DNA from: Polyangiaceae bacterium
GTDB lineage: Bacteria; Myxococcota; Polyangia; Polyangiales; Polyangiaceae
Length of the DNA stretch: 10,262 bases
Direction of reading: 5' to 3'
Assembly: GCA_025936205.1 (NCBI GenBank)
Contig: JAICTU010000333.1
Span: 1 to 10,262, forward strand
Below, piece after piece: positions 1-4,327 of the stretch. The notes beneath the pieces were generated by a model. It was given only the letters and a program-made list of their open reading frames with translations. It did not search any database and was not told the origin of the DNA. The number at the start of each line of letters is the position of its first letter. Position 1 is the first letter of the stretch. The position numbers were made by a program, and so were the translations under genes.

Positions 1-117
1 CAGCGTGCGCTCGCCGCCGTGCCGCGTGCAAAAGTGGAGGCGGCAAAGGTCGTCCTGGAAGCAGTGGCGCGTGAGCTCGCCAAGGATGCAGCGCTGGCGG
101 GCTCCTCCCAGGACTGA
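1..117 (+). CDS. C-terminal end of an unidentified protein (partial)
   Basis: The plus-strand frame beginning at base 1 is open from the window edge to a TGA at 115-117 and gives the last 38 residues of a protein. The tail is Ala/Val/Lys/Glu-rich and looks like amphipathic helix (for example KVEAAKVVLEAVARELAK), ending in SSQD. About three quarters of its codons end in G or C, as expected of a gene in this DNA. A GC-rich hairpin follows 5 bases after the stop, which fits a gene end. Nothing in the fragment identifies a family. The minus strand is also open here, as a run-on of the broken narK frame, but it reads as Ala/Ser/Arg/Thr-rich low-complexity sequence and I treat it as a shadow. Confidence 0.5.
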   Translation, partial: QRALAAVPRAKVEAAKVVLEAVARELAKDAALAGSSQD

Positions 118-122
118 GGCGA

Positions 123-154
123 GCGAGCCCGGCCTTTTGCACAGCTGGGCTCGC
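123..154 (+). terminator. Hairpin after the first gene, possible terminator
   Basis: GCGAGCCCGGC (123-133) pairs with GCTGGGCTCGC (144-154). The stem is 11 bp with one G-T wobble and the loop is 10 nt, starting 5 bases after the stop of the preceding gene. There is no clear T-run after it on the plus strand, so a classical intrinsic terminator is not proven. It could equally serve as a 3'-end stabilising hairpin, or act on transcripts from either strand. Confidence 0.4.
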
Positions 155-241
155 CCTGGTGGTTCTTCATCAGCGCTCGCGCGGACGACAGAGCTCTATT
201 GCGTGCCTCAGATGCTGGCGTACTCCAGACTCGGTAGCTTC

Positions 242-908
242 CCGCCAAAATGTTCATGAACAAGAACGCCCCCAGTGTTGCCAAGGCGACCAGCGGCAGC
301 CACATCAGACCGGCATTCTCCAAATGGATCGCTGGGCCCGAGTTGAGGACTGGATAGGCGACGAGATCGGAACCAGCAGCTGTACGGTGCTGACCCCGAT
401 GTTTCCTCCTGCCGCGTTCAATCCGAGCGCGAAGCCCTTCTCGCGGTTCGGGAAGAAGAACGAGATGTTGGCCATGCTCGAAGAGAAGTTGCCGCCACCG
501 AGCCCCTGCGGTCGCGGCCGCCAGCGTCATCAGCCAGAACGGCGTCTCTGGATTTTGTACCAGCACGACCAGCGACAGGCTCGGGATTAACAGCAGCAGC
601 GCGCTCACGATGGTCCAGTTTCGCCCACCGAACTTCGGCACAGCGAAGGTGTACGGAAAACGCATCAGTGAGCCCACGAACCCGGGGGTCGCTACGAGCT
701 GAAAGAGCTGCTCGGTGCTGTAGGGAAAGCCCGCCTTGGGCAACCGAGCAGCCACGACGCTCCAGGCGAGCCAGACTGAAAACCCGATGTTCTCCGCCAG
801 AATGGACCACCAGAGGTTCCGCCAGGCGATGCGCTTGCCCCCGGTCGCCCAGAACTCTGGGTCATCAGGATTCCAGTCGCTGATCCAATGTTTGCCGTGC
901 ATGTCCAT
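242..908 (-). pseudogene. narK: NarK/NNP-family nitrate/nitrite transporter, frameshifted and truncated
   Basis: The start is ATG 908-906, preceded by GGAGG (918-914) with a 5-nt spacer. The protein opens with HWISDWNPDDPEFW, the typical NarK leader, and continues through the first transmembrane helices, including LMRFPYTFAVPKFGGR. Arg83 there aligns with E. coli NarK Arg89, one of two nitrate-binding arginines. At 503-506 a GGGG run carries one base too many. Reading on in the shifted frame recovers the NNP signature, GLGGGNFSSSMANISFFFP and then LGLNAAGGNIGVSTVQLLVP. At about 363-365 one base is missing and the original frame resumes with VAYPVLNSGPAIHLENAG and WLPLVALATLGAFLFMN. Similarity stops near 242, at about residue 220 of the roughly 460 usual for NarK. 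The second binding arginine and about six helices are gone. The first frame has no stop down to base 1, so automated callers may report an uninterrupted ORF with about 47 misread residues in its middle. Intact, the protein would move nitrate or nitrite across the inner membrane in nitrate respiration; this copy should not work. Confidence 0.85.
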
Positions 909-913
909 TTTCG

Positions 914-918
914 CCTCC
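914..918 (-). promoter_or_regulatory. Ribosome binding site of the narK relic
   Basis: GGAGG on the minus strand, 5 nt before ATG 908-906. It fixes the start of the NarK relic and shows that the translation signal is still intact although the coding region is broken. Confidence 0.6.
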
Positions 919-1037
919 GACCGGAGGGTGCAGAAGGACGTGTTGCCGGGGAATTTCGACGACTCGAAGCGTGATGGCCCGGCATGCCTGGACGTGCGGA
1001 AACAGCCCGATATGATTGTAACAGAAACTAAATGCCG

Positions 1038-1113
1038 CTCGCCCACGCGGCAGCTTCGAGCAGCAGATATCCGCAGCTACTCGGAGGCGCTCACCGATGC
1101 GCGCGTGGGCGAG
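1038..1113. ncRNA. Long imperfect stem-loop, candidate structured RNA or inverted-repeat element
   Basis: Perfect 12-bp arms CTCGCCCACGCG (1038-1049) and CGCGTGGGCGAG (1102-1113) enclose 52 nt that fold further. GCA (1050-1052) pairs with TGC (1098-1100). GCTTCGAG (1053-1060) pairs with CTCGGAGGC (1080-1088), with one bulged base and one wobble. After a 1x1 mismatch, AGC (1062-1064) pairs with GCT (1076-1078), closing an 11-nt loop. In total about 26 base pairs form in 76 nt. The element lies 130 nt upstream of the narK start on the minus strand and about 300 nt upstream of the plus-strand unit. On the minus strand it is followed by a moderately T-rich stretch. It might be a leader structure, a small RNA, a terminator-like hairpin or a remnant of an inverted-repeat element. 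The sequence does not settle the strand or the role. Confidence 0.4.
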
Positions 1114-1214
1114 TCATGGGGCCATGAGCAAGGCACGTGCCCTGGCTCTCATCGCAATGGAACGCGGCGTCGGCCGCTGCCAGGTCTCAAAGCACAGACG
1201 CACTGCTAGGTCGC

Positions 1215-1264
1215 TGTGACTCGTTGTGCCGCTCCTTTTATGCCAGTGTGACAAAAGTAGTCAC
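1215..1264. promoter_or_regulatory. TGTGAC repeat and GTGAC-N7-GTCAC dyad, possible operator
   Basis: TGTGAC occurs at 1215-1220 and again at 1247-1252, 32 bp apart (about three helical turns). The second copy is part of an inverted repeat, GTGAC (1248-1252), 7-bp spacer, GTCAC (1260-1264). It lies about 150 bp upstream of the 1416 start. The half-site resembles CRP/FNR-superfamily half-sites (TGTGA), but the spacing is not the usual 6 bp, so no regulator is named. Confidence 0.3.
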
Positions 1265-1415
1265 TGTCTCATTGGTCCCGCCTCGCTCCAGTCGTGCCGG
1301 AGAATGAGCCCAGGCAAAGGAGCTTCTGATTGCGGGTGCAACCAGCTATGGATCGGGATGGGCGTCGTGCGTGTCGACGTCAGGTCGAGGGGAGGCATGA
1401 TAGGATTGGTCTGGA

Positions 1416-1835
1416 ATGGCGGACTTCGATGTGCCGGCGGACGTGCAGCGCTTTCTGCAGGACTACGTCGAATCGCTGGAGCAGCTCGAGATTTTGGTGC
1501 TGCTTCAACCCCGCATCGAGCGCGCCTGGTCCGCCCTCGAAGTAGCAGGTGAGCTCCGCATCCGAGACTCGGTGGCCGAGGAGGAACTCCGCCGGCTGCG
1601 CGATCGCGGCTTGCTGGTCGCCGTGGGCTCGACGAGCAACCCGAGCTTTCGCTACGGGCCCACATCGGAGAGCTTGGCGATGATGACGCAACGACTCGTC
1701 GAGACCTATGACGCGCAGCGGGTGGCAATCATGAGGCTCATGACGGCGACCGCCATTCAGCGTCTCCGTGCGGGGGCGCTGGGTGTATTTTCCAATGCGT
1801 TCGTGTTCGGAAAGCGCGAGAAGCCCGATGGCTGA
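1416..1835 (+). CDS. Winged-helix-like putative DNA-binding protein (139 aa)
   Basis: This soluble 139-residue protein starts MADFDVPADVQRFL. Residues about 20-68 have a helix-turn-helix look: a helix around LEQLEILVLL, then WSALEVAGELRI, then EEELRRLRDRGLLVAVG. A wing-like strand follows (about 69-82, with PSFRYGP), then a long helix with TQRLVETYDAQRVAIMRLM. The C-terminal FSNAFVFGKREKPDG resembles the end of uncharacterised winged-helix proteins from myxobacteria-like genomes that I recall; the family name is uncertain. An in-frame TAG at 1401-1403 excludes an upstream start. AGGA (1402-1405) is a modest ribosome binding site 10 nt before the ATG. The last 8 bases overlap the next gene (ATGGCTGA), so translation is probably coupled. 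It likely acts in the cytoplasm as regulator of, or partner to, the two membrane proteins after it. Confidence 0.75.
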   Translation: MADFDVPADVQRFLQDYVESLEQLEILVLLQPRIERAWSALEVAGELRIRDSVAEEELRRLRDRGLLVAVGSTSNPSFRYGPTSESLAMMTQRLVETYDAQRVAIMRLMTATAIQRLRAGALGVFSNAFVFGKREKPDG

Positions 1836-2085
1836 GGCCGTATATGCGCTGTGCGCGGCGACGAGCGTGACCTGCGCCCTGCTCCTACTCCGAGGCTACG
1901 CAGCCTCCCGCGCTCGGCTACTCTTCTGGGCCAGCCTTTCCTTTGCCGGTTTGGCGCTGAACAACATCCTGTTGTTCGTAGATCTGGTGCTGATCCCCAA
2001 GGTGGACCTCAGCGAGCTGAGGGGTGCGGTCGCGTTGGCTGCGCTCGTGGTTCTTCTGTTCGGGCTGATCTGGGAGCGACAGTGA
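1828..2085 (+). CDS. Small three-helix membrane protein, DUF5985-like (85 aa)
   Basis: The ATG at 1828 lies inside the end of the preceding gene, with GAGAAG (1818-1823) as a short-spaced ribosome binding site. The 85-residue product has three hydrophobic stretches, about residues 5-21, 31-53 and 64-82, separated by basic or acidic turns, and ends IWERQ. The centre, LLFWASLSFAGLALNNILLF, has the aromatic/Asn pattern I associate with DUF5985 small membrane proteins, whose function is unknown. The third helix is preceded by an acidic loop (KVDLSELR). The stop overlaps the next start by 4 bases (GTGA). The protein is predicted to sit in the inner membrane. The family call rests on remembered pattern, length and tandem arrangement, not on a search. 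Confidence 0.75.
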   Translation: MAEAVYALCAATSVTCALLLLRGYAASRARLLFWASLSFAGLALNNILLFVDLVLIPKVDLSELRGAVALAALVVLLFGLIWERQ

Positions 2086-2351
2086 ATCCGATACTCGGCG
2101 GAGCCCTGACCCTCGCGTGCGCCCTTGCGAGCTTGTTCTTCCTTCGATTTTGGCGCGATAGCCGCGATCGCTTGTTTCTGTTCTTTTCCTTCGCGTTTGT
2201 CGCCATGGCCGCGAACTGGCTCGTGTTGGCGCGCGCGCCCCACCTTCCAGAGACGGCAGCGGGCGCATTTCTACCGCGGCTGGTCGCCTTTCTCCTGATC
2301 ATCGCTGGCATCATCGACAAGAACCGCCGGAGTGGCCGCCCGAGTGCCTGA
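2082..2351 (+). CDS. Second small three-helix membrane protein, DUF5985-like (89 aa)
   Basis: It starts at GTG 2082, overlapping the TGA of the previous gene by 4 bases, with GGGAG (2072-2076) 5 nt upstream. The product is MNPILGGALTLACALASLFF and so on: three hydrophobic segments at about residues 4-21, 31-50 and 63-78, with a basic tail DKNRRSGRPSA that should lie in the cytoplasm. LRFWRDSRDRLFLFFSFAF aligns with LRGYAASRARLLFWASLSF of its upstream neighbour, so the two genes are probably an old tandem duplication. They may form a hetero-oligomer. It is the last gene of the three-gene unit and converges on usp1. No function is known to me. Confidence 0.75.
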   Translation: MNPILGGALTLACALASLFFLRFWRDSRDRLFLFFSFAFVAMAANWLVLARAPHLPETAAGAFLPRLVAFLLIIAGIIDKNRRSGRPSA

Positions 2352-2578
2352 GATGGGACCTCGAGCAGTGCGGACGGGCGCATGATTCGTGCTGAAGCAC
2401 CCGCGTCGGCGGCGCTGCGTGGTATTCGCCTCGAGCGCCGGGGGATATCCGAGGGCGAGCCTGGTTGGCTACCACCACTGTTGCTCGAAAGCGTCGCCGC
2501 TCAGACTGTCGCCACCTCGGCGGCGTCACCGTCGACGGCGCTGAGTAGGCCTGACATAGATGCACCACAATTCCCCCT

Positions 2579-2599
2579 GGTCGAGCTCAGGGCTCGACC
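2579..2599 (-). terminator. Perfect hairpin straddling the usp1 stop codon
   Basis: GGTCGAGC (2579-2586) and GCTCGACC (2592-2599) form a perfect 8-bp stem with a 5-nt loop that contains the TGA of usp1 (2589-2587). No T-run follows on the minus strand (the next bases are AGGGGGAATTG), so intrinsic termination is not certain. It may protect or define the 3' end of the usp1 mRNA and lies between two convergent transcription units. Confidence 0.4.
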
Positions 2600-3537
2600 T
2601 CGTACGGGATGGGAATCACCAGGACTGACCGCTGCGCGAAATCGACCACCCTGGACGCAACGCCGAAACGGTCGTGGCGGCGGCCGGGCCTCTGTCCAAT
2701 GACGACGAGATGGGCATCGCGCGCCCGGGCCTCATCCAGTATGGCATCCACCGGATCGGCATCGTCGCGAACGACCGCGTGCACGGGAGCGAGCAAGGAC
2801 TCGGACGCCCGGCGCAGTCGCGCGAGTCCTGCGGCTCGTCCGGGCTCGCCCCGCAGCACATCCACAGCGTCCTGGGTTTTCGCGCGCCCCCACATGGGCT
2901 GCGGATCGAGATTGTGGACGGCGATGATGTCGCTGTTCATGCGCCGACCGAGCGCGCCCGCAAAGCGCAGCACGGGATACTCGCCATGACGCAGATCCGT
3001 CGCCGCGACGATGGTTTGCACCGTGCACGGTGTTCGGGAGACCAGTATGGGTGTCCTCGTCCGTGCGCTGAGCGCGCCGACGATCTCGCTGAGTCCAGCC
3101 TTCTGGGCTGGAAGGAGCAGTAACTGGGCCTGAACCTCGTCCACGTAGCGCCCGATCTGCGTCACAAAGTCGCCACGGACGATGGAGAATCGCCGTGGCA
3201 TGCTGTCCGGGGAGGAGAGTCGACGGATCCAAGAGCACGTCGACCGATGAGACACCAGCGTGTGCTCTACCGCGCGCAGTATTGGGAGCGCATTGTGTGC
3301 CCCGAGTACACAGCCAACCTCCTTCTCCTCGGGCAGCACTCGTACGACGTGCAGGTGAGCGCCCGTGTCGCGAGCAAGCCGCGCGGCCCAGCGTAAGCAG
3401 GAACTGGGGCGACCACTCTCAAAGAGCGCGAGCACGACCGGCCCTGGCGAGCAGGGCGTCGTCGCCGATGCTTCGTTCATGCCGCCCGAGCGTAGCGGAG
3501 CTGCTGCGCCCGATGACATTGCTTGCCGACCGCGCAT
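2587..3537 (-). CDS. Tandem-domain universal stress protein (UspA superfamily), 316 aa
   Basis: Two Usp folds are joined: domain 1 at about residues 34-166 and domain 2 at about 174-310. Domain 2 begins QTIVAATDLRHGEYPVLR, with the usual strand-1 Asp (Asp181), continues IIAVHNL and DPVDAILDEARARDAHLVVIG, and ends VLVIPIP. Domain 1 keeps the pattern (VVLALFESG, HLHVVRVLPE, LLLLPAQKAG, TPILVS) but lacks the strand-1 Asp. No clean G-x2-G-x9-G-[ST] nucleotide motif is present: domain 2 has GQRPGRRHDRFG, so ATP binding is doubtful. I choose ATG 3537 because AAGGAGG lies 4 nt upstream; the ATG at 3480, closer to the fold, has no good ribosome binding site. The first 30 residues are therefore a non-domain extension. 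Cytoplasmic Usp proteins act in survival under stress, including low oxygen. It is paralogous to the Usp at 4328-5293 and divergent from the glycosyltransferase. Confidence 0.9.
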   Translation of the reverse strand: MRGRQAMSSGAAAPLRSGGMNEASATTPCSPGPVVLALFESGRPSSCLRWAARLARDTGAHLHVVRVLPEEKEVGCVLGAHNALPILRAVEHTLVSHRSTCSWIRRLSSPDSMPRRFSIVRGDFVTQIGRYVDEVQAQLLLLPAQKAGLSEIVGALSARTRTPILVSRTPCTVQTIVAATDLRHGEYPVLRFAGALGRRMNSDIIAVHNLDPQPMWGRAKTQDAVDVLRGEPGRAAGLARLRRASESLLAPVHAVVRDDADPVDAILDEARARDAHLVVIGQRPGRRHDRFGVASRVVDFAQRSVLVIPIPYEVEP

Positions 3538-3541
3538 GAGC

Positions 3542-3548
3542 CCTCCTT
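3542..3548 (-). promoter_or_regulatory. Strong ribosome binding site deciding the usp1 start
   Basis: AAGGAGG on the minus strand, 4 nt before ATG 3537. It is the best Shine-Dalgarno match in the window and favours the longest reading of usp1. It begins 3 nt after the dyad at 3552-3575, so that structure could affect access to it. Confidence 0.65.
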
Positions 3549-3551
3549 GCA

Positions 3552-3575
3552 GCTGGTCAGTGCCGAATGACCAGC
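3552..3575. promoter_or_regulatory. Perfect 8-8-8 dyad between usp1 and the glycosyltransferase
   Basis: GCTGGTCA (3552-3559), an 8-bp spacer and TGACCAGC (3568-3575) form a perfect inverted repeat centred in the 104-bp divergent intergenic region. It lies 14-38 nt upstream of the usp1 start codon. As DNA it has the size of a dimeric regulator's operator. As RNA in the usp1 leader it would form an 8-bp hairpin ending 3 nt before the ribosome binding site. Either way it is well placed to control usp1, and possibly the gene at 3642. Confidence 0.5.
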
Positions 3576-3583
3576 CAATGTGG

Positions 3584-3610
3584 TTGCTGTTACAATTACG
3601 TTTTTATACG
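3584..3610 (+). promoter_or_regulatory. Possible promoter of the glycosyltransferase gene
   Basis: TTGCTG (3584-3589) and TATACG (3605-3610) resemble -35 and -10 boxes with a short 15-bp spacer, in an AT-rich island that is unusual for this DNA, 31 nt before ATG 3642. The spacing is poor, so this is only a candidate. The island also contains CTGTTACAAT (3587-3596), shared with the region upstream of narK. Confidence 0.3.
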
Positions 3611-3641
3611 CTGCCGAGGGCTTTTTGGCTAGCATCTCTGC

Positions 3642-4319
3642 ATGAGCACGCGGCTCGAAGCCAAGCTGGACGGACGCTCTGGTATCGCGATGCTTTCCAT
3701 TCGCGGCTTTTTGTCTGTGGCTGGGGATGTTTCCGCGCGCGCGCCGGATAGTCAGTGCGCATATGTCCTTCAGCTCGCCCGGACGTTGGCGCGATTCGGC
3801 CACGATGTGGACATCTGGACGCGTCCGCTGTCCAATCAGCCCGCACTGGAATGGGTGGTGCCCGGCGTGCGCATTTTGCGCGTGCCCTGCTGGGGCCGAG
3901 ATTCAGGTAGCGATCCCAGCAGCGCCAGGAGCGCCGTGGAATGGAGCGAGCACGTCCTTTCCGTGGTCGAGGATCAGGGCCTGGAGTATGCGTTTCTGAA
4001 TAGCCACTTCTGGGATGCGGGCCTGGCAGCACACTACCTGTGCGCCGCGTTGCGGATTCCGCACGTGCACACACCGCACTCCCTGGGTCTGGCGCGCTAC
4101 CCCGGGCTGGGCGGACCTGCTTCGAGGCCCGAGGCGTGCGATCGTGAATCACCTTTCGACCGAGGCGCTCTCGAGGAGCGCGTGGCCAGCGAACGCATGG
4201 TGTCGAATGGTGCGCAACTGGTCGTCGCGATGAGTCCTGAGCAGAAGCAGCTCTTGCGGAACGCCTACGGTGTGCCCGCAGACCGGTTGTCGAGTTGTCA
4301 CCCCCTGGAGCCGAGGTGA
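3642..4319 (+). pseudogene. GT4 glycosyltransferase (sucrose synthase/SPS-like), truncated by frameshift
   Basis: The 225-residue reading is the N-terminal acceptor domain of a GT-B glycosyltransferase of the sucrose-phosphate synthase/sucrose synthase type. Recognisable pieces are IAMLSIRGFLS, YVLQLARTLARFGHDVDIWTRP (41-62), SHFWDAG (121-127), IPHVHTPHSLG (139-149), and ERMVSNGAQLVVAMSPEQKQLLRNAYGVPADR. The glycine-rich loop after SIRGFLS, usually DTGGQ, reads PDSQ here. After ADRL the frame runs out to TGA 4317-4319. One missing base near 4287-4289 would give VELSPPGAEV, matching the conserved PPG-D segment that follows the N-domain. The donor-binding C-domain is absent, since usp2 begins at once in that frame. 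Family members exceed 400 residues, so activity is unlikely. ATG 3642 has no clear ribosome binding site; ATG 3690 at IAMLS is an alternative. It ends 8 bases before the usp2 start and is probably cotranscribed with it. Confidence 0.75.
4313..4319 (+). promoter_or_regulatory. Ribosome binding site deciding the usp2 start
   Basis: GAGGTGA matches the complement of the 16S rRNA 3' end and lies 8 nt before ATG 4328. It overlaps the TGA of the glycosyltransferase reading frame, which suggests translational coupling. It favours ATG 4328 over the in-frame TTG at 4295. Confidence 0.6.
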
Positions 4320-4327
4320 GAGGAAGC

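Larger units (their letters stand above)
909..1415. other. 507-bp gene-free region between narK and the DUF5985 unit
   Basis: I find no convincing gene here. Open frames that cross this stretch are antisense to narK or have unlikely composition. On the minus strand it holds the narK ribosome binding site and presumably its promoter. It also contains CTGTTACAAT (minus strand, 1024-1015), a 76-nt stem-loop (1038-1113), a small dyad TCATGG-GG-CCATGA (1114-1127), and a cluster of TGTGAC/GTCAC elements (1215-1264). The cluster probably belongs to the promoter of the plus-strand unit starting at 1416. Each non-routine element is listed separately. Confidence 0.6.

Noticed and set aside
736..1209. 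157-residue plus-strand open frame running from narK into the intergenic region
   Set aside because: Its first third is antisense to clearly NarK-coding sequence, composition is unlike a real protein and no good ribosome binding site supports it.
1247..1266. Canonical CRP site (TGTGA-N6-TCACA)
   Set aside because: The half-sites are there but the spacer is too long for a CRP/FNR consensus, so it is listed only as an unnamed dyad.
1397..1552. ATG 1397 with GGGGAGG just before it, starting a short out-of-phase reading
   Set aside because: The Shine-Dalgarno is only 1 nt from the ATG and the product (MIGLVWNGG...) overlaps the well-formed gene at 1416 out of frame.
2382..2702. 106-residue plus-strand open frame between the DUF5985 unit and usp1
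   Set aside because: It overlaps the usp1 3' end on the opposite strand and has low-complexity Arg/Pro/Ala composition; the 235-bp gap looks non-coding apart from short palindromes such as CCGTCGACGG (2529-2538).
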